A stretch of 64,000 bases of DNA from Methanolobus psychrophilus R15 (GTDB taxonomy: Archaea; Halobacteriota; Methanosarcinia; Methanosarcinales; Methanosarcinaceae): positions 1,674,001 to 1,738,000 of the forward strand of contig CP003083.1 of the NCBI GenBank assembly GCA_000306725.1. The letters run 5' to 3'. A program made the position numbers and the translations under genes. The notes below the pieces were generated by a model. The model did no database searches and had not been told where the DNA came from. It saw only the letters and a program-made list of their open reading frames with translations. Below, piece by piece: positions 56,262-64,000 of the stretch. How positions within the stretch are numbered: position 1 is the first letter of the stretch; every line of letters starts with the position of its first letter.

Positions 56262-56921
56262 TTAAACTCTGCTTGACGGGCACAGCCTGTTGACCACACA
56301 TACCTCGCACTTTGGCTTGCGTGCCACACAAACACTGCGCCCATGCAGTATCAGTGTCATGGAGAGTGCCTCCAGTTCTTCTCTTTTTGCGATGGCCATC
56401 AGGTCCCTCTCGATTTTTTCCGGGTCCTCGTGCCGGGTGAAACCCAGGCGTCGGGACAGGCGCTTGACATGTGTATCGACTGCAATGCCCTCTATCCTAC
56501 CGAAGGCCCTTGAGAGGACAATGTTGGCGGTCTTGCGACCCACCCCGGGAAGCTTCAGCAGCCCTTCCATGGTATCTGGCACCTGGCCGTTGAACTCAGA
56601 AAGCATTATTTGTGCGCTGGTGATGATGTGCTTTGCTTTCTGGTGGTAGAAACCCGTTGAGTAGATCTCCTTTCCGAACTCCCGGACATCTGCGGCGGCA
56701 TAATCTTCTACGGTGTGGTAATTCCTGAAAAGGGATTGCGTGACGACATTCACCTGGCGGTCTGTACACTGGGCCGAGAGGATGGTGGCCACAAGCAATT
56801 CCAGCGGGTTGCTGAAATGCAGGGCAGGGGCAGCACCGGGATATTCCTCTTTCAATATCCCGAAGATACGCTCGAAGTTTTCCGTATTGTCAGGCACAGG
56901 TGCCGGGGCTTGAGAGACCAT
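56262..56921 (-). CDS. nth: Endonuclease III
   Basis: A 219-residue DNA glycosylase/AP lyase for oxidised pyrimidines. The helix-hairpin-helix carries LPGVGRKTANIVL with catalytic Lys130, and Asp149 lies in VDTHVKRL. The four-cysteine [4Fe-4S] motif CVARKPKCEVCVVNRLC (CX6CX2CX5C) is at the C-terminus. Length matches the family. Stand-alone gene. Confidence 0.93.
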   Translation of the reverse strand: MVSQAPAPVPDNTENFERIFGILKEEYPGAAPALHFSNPLELLVATILSAQCTDRQVNVVTQSLFRNYHTVEDYAAADVREFGKEIYSTGFYHQKAKHIITSAQIMLSEFNGQVPDTMEGLLKLPGVGRKTANIVLSRAFGRIEGIAVDTHVKRLSRRLGFTRHEDPEKIERDLMAIAKREELEALSMTLILHGRSVCVARKPKCEVCVVNRLCPSSRV

Positions 56922-57118
56922 GTATGCCTATATGAATCAATAGTTCATATCAATTTTTCAGAACCCGTTTGCTTCCACTCGAAAATAAAATAATAATGCA
57001 TCTATATAATCGCTCTTATTTACGAACGAGGAGGCCGGGCAGCCTGCAGCAATGCATGTAAAAGCAGCATAGATCCAGATAGTAGGTAAAAAAGTAGTAC
57101 AGATATAAAAAAGTGTGA

Positions 57119-57154
57119 TTGAAGAGCGGGTCGGTTACAACCCGAACTCTTCAA
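57119..57154 (-). terminator. Hairpin terminator after porCDAB
   Basis: TTGAAGAG (57119-57126) pairs with CTCTTCAA, with inner GGGT/ACCC pairs, and on the minus strand the stem is followed by TCACACTTTTTTATA. It overlaps the last codons of porB. Confidence 0.7.
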
Positions 57155-58013
57155 TGTTCTTGTCAGCAATGGCCTGAATCTTCGCGATTTCTTCCGCTCC
57201 GCCTTCCATAGTGAAGAGATGCTTGAAACGGCGCTGCATCTTAAGGTATTCCTCGACAGGCTTCTTATTATTGCCTATCTTGCGGACCTTGGTCACTTTG
57301 CCGTCTTCCACTTCGTATAGAGGCCAGAGTCCGGTCTGAACAGCCATCCTGGCAACCTCAACAGTCTTGGAAGTATCGAATCCCCAGCCGGTTGTGCATG
57401 GCGCATGGCAGTGGATGTATGTCGGGCCTTCGATCTCGGTCGCTTTCTTGACCTTGGCGATCATATCTTTTGGGTATGCAAGGGACGTTGTGGCAACATA
57501 AGGTGAGCCGTGCGCAAGTATTATTGCAGGCATGTTCTTCTTTGGCCTTGGGTTTCCAAAAGAAACCTTACCTGCGGGACTTGTAGTTGTGGAAGCGCCA
57601 TAAGGGGTGGCCGCACTTCTCTGCACACCGGTATTCATGTAAGCTTCGTTGTCTATGCATACGTAGGTGATGTTATGCCCTCTCTCAAAGGCACCGGACA
57701 GGGCTTGCAGCCCGATATCCATGGTAGCACCGTCGCCACCCATTGCAATAACCTTTGTACCCTGTTTGCCAAGGGCTTTAAGTCCGGCCTCTATGCCTGA
57801 GGCAACAGCACCTGCGTTCTCGAAAAGTGAGTGTATCCAGGGGACATCCCATGAAGTCTCAGGGTAGGGGGTTGTCATAACTTCAAGGCATCCGGTAGGG
57901 CTTACTACAATGCAGTCCTCTCCGGCGCCCATGAGGGTGAACTTTGCGGCCATTGCATCACAGCAGCCTGCACATCCCCTGTGTCCCGGGGCTAACAGTG
58001 ATATTGATTTCAT
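57135..58013 (-). CDS. porB: Pyruvate:ferredoxin oxidoreductase beta subunit
   Basis: A 292-residue thiamine diphosphate-binding subunit. TPP motif [16 protein letters not shown] is followed by [17 protein letters not shown], and the cysteine-containing [11 protein letters not shown] at the N-terminus binds an iron-sulfur cluster with others. Catalyses acetyl-CoA synthesis from CO2 and reduced ferredoxin, or the reverse. Start codon overlaps the porA end by four bases. Confidence 0.93.
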   Translation of the reverse strand: MKSISLLAPGHRGCAGCCDAMAAKFTLMGAGEDCIVVSPTGCLEVMTTPYPETSWDVPWIHSLFENAGAVASGIEAGLKALGKQGTKVIAMGGDGATMDIGLQALSGAFERGHNITYVCIDNEAYMNTGVQRSAATPYGASTTTSPAGKVSFGNPRPKKNMPAIILAHGSPYVATTSLAYPKDMIAKVKKATEIEGPTYIHCHAPCTTGWGFDTSKTVEVARMAVQTGLWPLYEVEDGKVTKVRKIGNNKKPVEEYLKMQRRFKHLFTMEGGAEEIAKIQAIADKNIEEFGL

Positions 58014-59224
58014 AACAGTTCCTCCTTCAGGTCGGTAAACTGGCTCTCTATCTTGATACCCGATCTCATTACTTCCTCTGCATCAGAGATTATCTTTTCA
58101 ATAGTGCTCATGGGTATGTCACGTCCGCCCTGGCCTATCATGTAGCCTATGACGGGAACATCGATATCAGTGTTGTAGAGAACCGATTTCGTTTCAATGA
58201 ACAGGGCGCCTGCATTCATACCAAGCGAGATGTTCTTGTCAAGCACAACGACGACCTTAGCATCCTTAATGACATTCATTATGGCCTGGGCCGGGAAAGG
58301 TCGGAACGCCCTGACCTTGAGCAGTCCTATCTTAACGTTCTTCTCCCTGAGGTGGTCAATAACATCCTTGATAGTCCCGATGATAGAGCCCATAGCCATT
58401 ATTATGATGTCTGCGTCCTCGGTCTGGTATTCATCGATAAGCCCTCCGAAGTACCTGCCGTACATGTCGTAGAATTCGTTTGCGACATCCTCAATCTTCT
58501 TGAGGGAGTTCTGCATGGCGCGCTCCTGCTGGTATCTGAACTCAGTGTAGAAGTGCGGGTCTGCGAATGCACCAAATGTCATGGGATTCTTCGGGTCAAG
58601 GATACGCTCCGGCCTGAAAGGTGGCAGGAACTCGTCAGTGATATCCTGTTCAAGGAGCACCAGAGGCTCATAGACATGTGAAAGGATGAAGCCGTCCATA
58701 CAGGTCATCGAAGGCATCATTATATCCCTGTCCTCAGATATCTTGAAAGCCTGTGCGGTCATATCGGAAATTTCCTGGGTGTTTTCGGCGTAGAGCTGGA
58801 TCCATCCCGTGTCCCTCTGGGATATCGAGTCCTGGTGATCATTCCATATGTTGATCGGAGCACTGACTGCCCTGTTTGCAACGGTCATAATTATCGGAAG
58901 TCTCATACCGGCCACGTTGAACAGAACCTCGTGCATGAGTTCAAGTCCCTGGGACGTTGTGGCTGAGTAGGATCTTGCTCCGACTGCTGATGAGCCCACC
59001 AGTGCTGAAAGTGCTGAGAATTCAGACTCTACGTTAATGTACTCGCAGTTTGGTATCTCTCCGTCTGCCATGAACTTGGAAAGATCTTCCACAATGTGTG
59101 TCTGCGGGGTAATAGGATATGCGGAGATCACATTTGGCCTGCAGGTCTTGACTGCATGTGCAACAGCATAGGAACCTTCCACAACGACCATGTTTTTCTT
59201 ATCCATCTTCATTTCATGAGCCAT
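58010..59224 (-). CDS. porA: Pyruvate:ferredoxin oxidoreductase alpha subunit
   Basis: About 404 residues, with [20 protein letters not shown] and [14 protein letters not shown] for pyrophosphate and pyruvate handling, and the [18 protein letters not shown] stretch. The start at 59224 (MAHEMKMD) lies in TAATG overlap with porD; an upstream in-frame ATG at 59287 is inside porD and unlikely. Third gene of the porC-D-A-B operon. Confidence 0.92.
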   Translation of the reverse strand: MAHEMKMDKKNMVVVEGSYAVAHAVKTCRPNVISAYPITPQTHIVEDLSKFMADGEIPNCEYINVESEFSALSALVGSSAVGARSYSATTSQGLELMHEVLFNVAGMRLPIIMTVANRAVSAPINIWNDHQDSISQRDTGWIQLYAENTQEISDMTAQAFKISEDRDIMMPSMTCMDGFILSHVYEPLVLLEQDITDEFLPPFRPERILDPKNPMTFGAFADPHFYTEFRYQQERAMQNSLKKIEDVANEFYDMYGRYFGGLIDEYQTEDADIIIMAMGSIIGTIKDVIDHLREKNVKIGLLKVRAFRPFPAQAIMNVIKDAKVVVVLDKNISLGMNAGALFIETKSVLYNTDIDVPVIGYMIGQGGRDIPMSTIEKIISDAEEVMRSGIKIESQFTDLKEELL

Positions 59225-59484
59225 TATTTTTCCTCCAGGACCATCGTGATAGCGCTCTTGGGGCATTCGTTGGCACATATGCCGCATCCCTTGCAGTAAT
59301 CATAATCGAATTCGAAGTAGCCGTCTTCCCTTGGTTTCACTGAACTGTCAGGACACAGTAACTCGCATAACTTGCATTTTATGCATTTGTCGTAATCGTA
59401 AACAGGCTTGAAGGTCCTCCATCCGCCGGTCTTATTGACCCTGCTGGTACCTGCCTCGCAAACGGCTCCGGGAACTATCTTCAC
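59224..59484 (-). CDS. porD: Pyruvate:ferredoxin oxidoreductase delta subunit (2[4Fe-4S] ferredoxin-like)
   Basis: An 86-residue ferredoxin-like subunit with [14 protein letters not shown] and [15 protein letters not shown], each for one [4Fe-4S] cluster. A GTG start (59484) overlaps the porC stop by four bases. Passes electrons from the catalytic subunits to ferredoxin. Confidence 0.92.
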   Translation of the reverse strand: MKIVPGAVCEAGTSRVNKTGGWRTFKPVYDYDKCIKCKLCELLCPDSSVKPREDGYFEFDYDYCKGCGICANECPKSAITMVLEEK

Positions 59485-60026
59485 TTCTGACCCTCCATCA
59501 TCTTGTATGCTTCCATAATCGCCTGTGCGTTCCTATCTCCGACTTTGCCCGGGAATCTTTCCCTGACCGCTTCCATAATGGACTCAGGTCTTATCTCACC
59601 GGTGGCACCAGCAAAAGCGCCAAGCAGCACTGTGTTGACGATTGGCATTCCAATGATATCGAGTGCTATCTTTGTAGCATTCACTGTCATTATCTTTGCC
59701 TTTGTATCAAGCTTGAATTTTTCCGGATCAAAGTCACTGTTAATGATAAGTATCCCATCATCCTTCAGGCCACTGGCCACATCGACAGATTCCAGTAATG
59801 TCGGGTCCTGCACGATCACATAGTCAGGCTTGTAGATCTGGCTTCTAAGTCTTATTGGAGTATCGTTGATCCTGGTGAAAGCCTGGACAGGTGCTCCCCT
59901 TCTTTCCACTCCGAAAGCTGGGAAAGCCTGGCTGAACTTGCTGTCCGCAAAAGCAGCAACAGCCAGAAGCTCAGCAGCAGTGACCGAACCCTGACCTCCC
60001 CGGCCGTGTATTCTTATTTCTTTCAT
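59481..60026 (-). CDS. porC: Pyruvate:ferredoxin oxidoreductase gamma subunit
   Basis: About 181 residues with the subunit start [20 protein letters not shown] and the [12 protein letters not shown] stretch typical of the gamma domain. ATG at 60026 is chosen with GGAG nine bases upstream; longer in-frame starts up to 60116 would add unrelated residues. First gene of the operon. Order gamma-delta-alpha-beta is normal for archaea. Confidence 0.92.
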   Translation of the reverse strand: MKEIRIHGRGGQGSVTAAELLAVAAFADSKFSQAFPAFGVERRGAPVQAFTRINDTPIRLRSQIYKPDYVIVQDPTLLESVDVASGLKDDGILIINSDFDPEKFKLDTKAKIMTVNATKIALDIIGMPIVNTVLLGAFAGATGEIRPESIMEAVRERFPGKVGDRNAQAIMEAYKMMEGQK

Positions 60027-60294
60027 TGTAGAATTCTCCATACTGGTATGATGACAAATCAGTGATATGGCAAGGCAATTTTTTGGACAGGTTGCTCTTT
60101 TCAAGCTTCCGCACAATCACAGGTTTTAGGCAATGTGGCTTACCGCACACTTTTTTTCGCCATCTGCCGCCAAATGCCATGTTTAATTGTGTAGAATCGA
60201 TTAATGACTATTTAGTCTTTCGGTAATTTACAGCGTGAATTTAATTAAAATTATTTTTATAAAATTCTGGTTAAAATACTAAACTGACTTTTCA

Positions 60295-61248
60295 TTAGGC
60301 ATCACCACACATTTGTCTCACACTCTCTATAATTTCACCAATGTCCTTTGCATCTGCAATCCTGTTCCTGATGTTCTTGCCCCCGCGGATTCCCTTTGTG
60401 AACCATTGGGCATGAGATCTCAGATTGACCGTATCTGTCAGATCATATTTCTCAAGCAGTCCCAGGTATTCCTCAAGGTCCGCAGTCCTCTGCCGGCACT
60501 CATTATATTCCAGCATTTCCCCTGTCTTCAGGTAGTGAGAGATCCTCCTGAAGAGGAAAGGATTCCCCATTGCCGCCCTTCCTATCATGATCCCGTCACA
60601 GCCGGTATATTCCAGAGTATCCTTTGCCGATATCTCGTCAATGATATCACCATTGGCGATGACGGGTATGGTTACTTCACACTTGATCCTCTTGGCATAT
60701 TCATGGTTGGCTTTTCCGGCATAGTGTTGCTGCTGTGTCCTACCATGGACAGTTATTGCACATGCTCCTGCTTTTTCGATAAGGCCTGCTATCTGTACCG
60801 TTCTCTCTACATCTTCCAGCACGCGTATCTTTGCTGTCACGGGCGTGGAGACTGTTTCGCAGAGCTCCTTCACGATACTGTAGATAAGGTCAGGTGATTG
60901 TAACAGAGCTGATCCGGACCCGTCTTTTACGAGCAGATAAGCAGGGCAGCCGAAGTTGACATCTATTATATCGGGCTGATATGTTTCCTCTATCTTCAGG
61001 GCCGCCCTGGATATGATGTCAGGAGAATTGCCGAATATCTGTATCCCGAAAGGCTTCTCGTCCTTACAGCTTAAGCCCCGGCTGAAGGCTTTTGAACTCT
61101 CATAGATAACAGCATCAGAGCTTATCATTTCTGAATAGGCCATGGATGCGCCATAGTTCCTGCACATCAGGCGAAAAGGAATGTTTGTAACATTTGCCAT
61201 GGGGGCAAGGAAGATATTTCCGGGAAACTGCACTTTTTCTATCTTCAT
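60295..61248 (-). CDS. dus: tRNA-dihydrouridine synthase
   Basis: A 317-residue FMN-dependent enzyme reducing uridines in tRNA. FMN and catalytic features are visible: NIFLAPMANVTNIPFRLMCR, IIDVNFGCPAYLLVKDGSGS with the catalytic Cys, ITVHGRTQQQHY and VIANGDIIDE. The C-terminal tRNA-binding helical domain is about 240-317. Target positions unknown. Stand-alone. Confidence 0.92.
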   Translation of the reverse strand: MKIEKVQFPGNIFLAPMANVTNIPFRLMCRNYGASMAYSEMISSDAVIYESSKAFSRGLSCKDEKPFGIQIFGNSPDIISRAALKIEETYQPDIIDVNFGCPAYLLVKDGSGSALLQSPDLIYSIVKELCETVSTPVTAKIRVLEDVERTVQIAGLIEKAGACAITVHGRTQQQHYAGKANHEYAKRIKCEVTIPVIANGDIIDEISAKDTLEYTGCDGIMIGRAAMGNPFLFRRISHYLKTGEMLEYNECRQRTADLEEYLGLLEKYDLTDTVNLRSHAQWFTKGIRGGKNIRNRIADAKDIGEIIESVRQMCGDA

Positions 61249-61446
61249 GCGGTCCTGCTTGGTCCTTTATTTTCTTATAGTAATGTCACTTGTAACGGTT
61301 TCCTGACAAGATGACAGAGTATCTGTGAATGTTGTATCGATGGGGATACTAATATATAAGTAGAATGTATGGGAAAAGACCTATACAACAGGATATCGGA
61401 AAATTCTTTTGCAAATTATTATCCATAAATTATGACAGGTTACTAA

Positions 61447-61992
61447 ATGACGAAGATCTTAGCTTTTGTAGGTATGCCGGCTTCAGGAAAGTCAGAGGCA
61501 TCTTCTGTATTGCGCAATAAAGGTATCACCGTGATAAACATGGGCGATGTCATCCGGGAGGAAGTAGTGCGCAGGGGCCTTGAACCCACGGATGTGAACA
61601 CAGGAGGCATTGGCACCGAGATGCGTGAAAAGGAAGGCCGTGCAGTGGTAGCCAGACGCTGTGTCCCGAAGATCAGGGCTACAGGCGAGGACCTCATTGC
61701 TATAGACGGTGTAAGGAGCGTTCCTGAAGTCGAATGCTTCAAAGAGGCCTTCGGAAATGATTTCACACTGGTTTCCATTGATTCCGACCTTGATACGCGC
61801 TTCATGCGGGTGAAAGCACGTGGCAGGAGCGACGATATGAAGGATATCAGTGCCCTGAAAGTGAGAGACGAGCGCGAACTTGGCTGGGGTATGGGAGAAG
61901 CTATGAAAATAGCTGATGTGGTGATCACCAATAATGATACCTTGGAAGAGTTCAGGGAAAAGATCGCAGCACTGGTGGGACAGGCACAATGA
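61447..61992 (+). CDS. UPF0200 nucleotide kinase-like protein
   Basis: A 181-residue P-loop protein of the archaeal UPF0200 family. Walker A is FVGMPASGKSEASS near residues 7-20; VINMGDVIREEV, IDGVRSVPEVECF and RERELGWG-like RDERELGWGMGEAM follow. It resembles dephospho-CoA and adenylate kinases; substrate unknown. The stop overlaps the start of the UPF0201 gene by four bases, an arrangement seen often in archaea. Confidence 0.9.
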   Translation: MTKILAFVGMPASGKSEASSVLRNKGITVINMGDVIREEVVRRGLEPTDVNTGGIGTEMREKEGRAVVARRCVPKIRATGEDLIAIDGVRSVPEVECFKEAFGNDFTLVSIDSDLDTRFMRVKARGRSDDMKDISALKVRDERELGWGMGEAMKIADVVITNNDTLEEFREKIAALVGQAQ

Positions 61993-62432
61993 TAAAAACC
62001 ACAGCTACGGCAAAGGTCAATCCAACCGAAGACAGGGAAGTGGTGTATGAAGCTATAAAGAAGATGTTCCCGGAAAATGAGCCTGTGTATGAGGAACTGT
62101 CCGAGCATAGCGGCACTTTCTCACTGGAAGGAGATATACATTCCCTTGTGAATATCCACTACCAGATAAGACAGGAACAGATCATCGACACGGCACGCAC
62201 CCAGCTGTCCAAGAGCGTGTCAAGAGATGGGAAATCGACCTTTTTTATCCTCAGCAAGCAGGTGGCTACTGTAGGGCGCCTGAATTTTCCTGCACAGAAG
62301 GAACCACTGGGTTCAATAGAAATAAACATCGAGGCCGACTCCCCTGAAGAGCTTGTGAGGTTCTTTGACTGGCTGACGCCTCCCACGGAGAATGGCATAC
62401 CCGATTTTGAGTTAGATATAACAAGTGTTTGA
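61989..62432 (+). CDS. UPF0201 protein
   Basis: A 147-residue protein matching the archaeal UPF0201 family, thought to resemble a ribosomal L5-like fold by known structures. Conserved features include TAKVNPTEDREVVYEAIK and GKSTFFILSKQVATVGRLNF. Coupled with the UPF0200 kinase and followed 12 bases later by a TIM-barrel gene. Role unknown. Confidence 0.88.
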   Translation: MIKTTATAKVNPTEDREVVYEAIKKMFPENEPVYEELSEHSGTFSLEGDIHSLVNIHYQIRQEQIIDTARTQLSKSVSRDGKSTFFILSKQVATVGRLNFPAQKEPLGSIEINIEADSPEELVRFFDWLTPPTENGIPDFELDITSV

Positions 62433-62444
62433 GGCTAACTGATC

Positions 62445-63218
62445 ATGAGGATAAGGAACCTGAGCTTCTCCACCCGTTCGGTTGTGGGTCCGTCCTTTGA
62501 ATGGGTAGCTGAGCTTGAGGATATAGGTTACTCCGGCTGGGAGATGGTCCAGGAAGGCTCCCAATGCCTGACTCCTGAGAATCTCGGACACGTCCGGAAT
62601 ATCCTGGAAACCACAGGCCTGCGGCTGAGTATCCACCTGCCTTTTTCCGACATGAACCTTGCAAGCCTTAATCCCGGCATAATGGCTGAGACCATGCGCC
62701 AGATGCAAGGTCACCTGGAACTTGCCTCCGGGATTGCCGGGATTGCCGTGCTGCACCCCGGTTACCTTTCCCCGTACGGTGCAAGGCTGCCTGAGAGATG
62801 CTGGCAGACAAGCATATCCTCCATGCAGGCCCTGTGTGACTTTGCAGCGGATTTGGATATTGTTATTGCCATCGAGAATATGCCTAACCTTCCCAAGATA
62901 TTTGGCAAATATCCAGACGAGATGGTGGATATGATCGACCAGGTGGACAGGAAGAATGCAGGCATGACCTTTGACTTTGGACATGCCAATACCATGGGTC
63001 TGGTAGACGGCTTTCTTGAGAAGTGCCTGGACAGGGTTGTTCACATGCATATCCATGACAACCACGGCGGCCATGACGAGCATCTTCCTCTGGGAGAGGG
63101 CAGCATCGACTGGAAAAAAGTCATGGGAAAACTCACAGGTTACAAAGGGCTGATGGTCACTGAGATGAGCAGCGTTGAGGAAGGTGTACAGTGCCTGGAA
63201 TTCCTCAGAAACCTCTAG
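62445..63218 (+). CDS. Sugar phosphate isomerase/endonuclease IV-like TIM-barrel protein
   Basis: A 257-residue AP-endonuclease-2/xylose-isomerase-like barrel. Metal-site residues are in SIHLPFSDM, AVLHPGYLSP, IAIENMPNL, FDFGHANTMG and VVHMHIHDNHGGHDEH, giving a multi-histidine and glutamate centre. Could be a sugar isomerase or a hydroxypyruvate-isomerase-like enzyme. Third gene in the UPF0200-UPF0201 run. Confidence 0.83.
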   Translation: MRIRNLSFSTRSVVGPSFEWVAELEDIGYSGWEMVQEGSQCLTPENLGHVRNILETTGLRLSIHLPFSDMNLASLNPGIMAETMRQMQGHLELASGIAGIAVLHPGYLSPYGARLPERCWQTSISSMQALCDFAADLDIVIAIENMPNLPKIFGKYPDEMVDMIDQVDRKNAGMTFDFGHANTMGLVDGFLEKCLDRVVHMHIHDNHGGHDEHLPLGEGSIDWKKVMGKLTGYKGLMVTEMSSVEEGVQCLEFLRNL

Positions 63219-63454
63219 AAAAACTTAAGTTATCAACTATATTCCTGAAATCGTATTAATTTGATGGGTCTCAACAATAAATGAAACCGGGCAAAGGTAT
63301 TAAGCAGTAGTGGCTCATTATAATGTAAGTAATTGGGATATCGCAGACAGTAATACCGACAATTCTCTAATTCTTCGGTTTACATATTTTTAAAAGATGC
63401 CATAGCTGTGATAATCTCCAATACTAAAACGCGACTTTATAAAGAGGGAGTACT

Positions 63455-63634
63455 ATGAAATCAAGCACCAAGGATAAAGTGGAAGGGAATATTCAAAAAA
63501 TTAAGGGGGAGGTCAAGGAGAGTGTCGGGGAACTCATTAATGATCCCTCCTTGAAAGCCGAGGGTACTGTTGAAAAGACAGAAGGCGAGGCACAAGAAAA
63601 AGTAGGTCAGATCAAGCAGGTTCTTGGGAAGTAA
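63455..63634 (+). CDS. CsbD-like small stress protein
   Basis: A 59-residue hydrophilic protein rich in Lys and Glu (KDKVEGNIQKIKGEVKESVG and GTVEKTEGEAQEKVGQIK). The pattern is that of CsbD-family proteins, general-stress proteins of unknown mechanism with a two-helix core. GAGGGAG lies before the ATG and a TATA-like TACATATTTTTAAA occurs at about 63381-63394. A hairpin terminator follows. Confidence 0.85.
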   Translation: MKSSTKDKVEGNIQKIKGEVKESVGELINDPSLKAEGTVEKTEGEAQEKVGQIKQVLGK

Positions 63635-63640
63635 AAAGAG

Positions 63641-63672
63641 CGGTGTATTATACGCCGGCTTCTATTTTTTTT
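63641..63672 (+). terminator. Terminator after the CsbD-like gene
   Basis: CGGTGTAT pairs with ATACGCCG around one T, followed by GCTTCTATTTTTTTT. A larger GCCGGCTTC/GAAGGCCGGC inverted repeat (63654-63697) overlaps it. Confidence 0.7.
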
Positions 63673-63846
63673 ATTCCTTATTTTTTCGAAGGCCGGCAAA
63701 TATGAACTTATAAATACTGTAGATATTTGTCTGTCGCCTCACTCTGCCTCTACTAGTTCATTTTTGGCATGACTACTTTAAATATACTTCAAAAGATCTT
63801 CATGTGGAAAGGAATACAGAATTTTGAAACGGACTCATTATCCGGA

Positions 63847-64000
63847 TCATCTGTTCTCTTCTTCCAGCCTGCCGTGCCTTCTGTCTATCTCATCCATCAT
63901 ATCCAGCATCTTGCGGACGGCTGTTCTTATGGCATCTGCCTGGGATACGAATTTCTTATCATTGCCGACATGACGGTTGAGGTCGTCAAGGAGTTCCTGA
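63847..64000 (-). CDS. Ribbon-helix-helix (CopG-type) regulator, C-terminal part
   Basis: The last 51 codons of a minus-strand gene that enters from the right edge. QELLDDLNRHVGNDKKFVSQ followed by ADAIRTAVRKML fits a ribbon-helix-helix DNA-binding domain, then a helix MMDEIDRRHGRLEEENR. The N-terminal strand is outside the window. Target unknown. Confidence 0.68.
   Translation of the reverse strand, partial: QELLDDLNRHVGNDKKFVSQADAIRTAVRKMLDMMDEIDRRHGRLEEENR

Noticed and set aside
63654-63697. GCCGGCTTC/GAAGGCCGGC inverted repeat considered as an attachment site or mobile-element end
   Set aside because: It overlaps a normal hairpin terminator after the CsbD-like gene and its loop is mostly T; a terminator shared by the flanking genes is the simpler view.

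Overview
The window comes from a methylotrophic methanogen of the Methanosarcinaceae type. It carries methylamine methyltransferase and corrinoid genes (mtbB, mtbC, mtmB, mtmC), the methylamine-specific CoM methyltransferase mtbA, a complete pyrrolysine cassette (pylS, pylB, pylC, pylD) followed by ramA, and the methanogenesis or cofactor genes ftr and mfnA. It also has archaeal replication genes (orc1/cdc6, the PolD small subunit). TATA-like boxes, short leaders and archaeal family members fit this. The genus (Methanolobus, Methanomethylovorans or a relative) cannot be fixed from the sequence alone.

Layout. 1-21 kb is a methylamine island. Minus-strand genes run mtmC, a scrambled mtmB, a permease cassette with three small membrane proteins, a superoxide reductase, mtbA, a spare corrinoid protein, mtbC and the start of mtbB. 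Facing away on the plus strand are two Msr-like regulators, a Cache-PAS histidine kinase with a response regulator, then pylSBCD and ramA. Methylamine methyl groups pass from MtbB/MtmB (pyrrolysine enzymes) to corrinoid proteins and then to CoM through MtbA. RamA reactivates oxidised corrinoid and the Pyl proteins make and charge the 22nd amino acid. 21-25 kb holds the PolD small subunit, signal peptidase, orc1/cdc6 and, in the gap beside orc1, a convincing replication origin with ORB boxes. 25-48 kb is mostly housekeeping: mfnA, an M50 protease, a TraB protein, ftr, a kinase, a K+ channel, dinB, cysE-cysK, a universal stress protein, a UPF0182 protein and several unknown membrane proteins. 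48-52.5 kb is a mobile-element patch with an IS630-type element, a decayed IS630 relic and an IS5-type element. 52.7-64 kb carries an aldo/keto reductase, SulP transporter, endonuclease III, the porCDAB pyruvate:ferredoxin oxidoreductase operon, dus, the UPF0200/UPF0201 pair, a sugar-isomerase-like protein, a CsbD-like small protein and a partial ribbon-helix-helix regulator.

The oddest points are: (i) tandem, slightly diverged partial duplications in mtbA and mtmB that leave mtmB without any intact reading frame, either real rearrangement or misassembly of near-identical paralogues; (ii) a short ORF with an in-frame amber codon directly upstream of and overlapping pylS, which could act as a pyrrolysine-sensing leader; (iii) a tightly coupled permease plus three-small-membrane-protein cassette, including a 36-residue gene; (iv) a perfect palindrome beside the TATA box of cysE and another upstream of mtbC; (v) a cysK whose conserved N-terminus begins at ATC rather than a normal start codon. 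No tRNA or rRNA genes and no CRISPR array were recognised; in particular no tRNA-Pyl gene was found.
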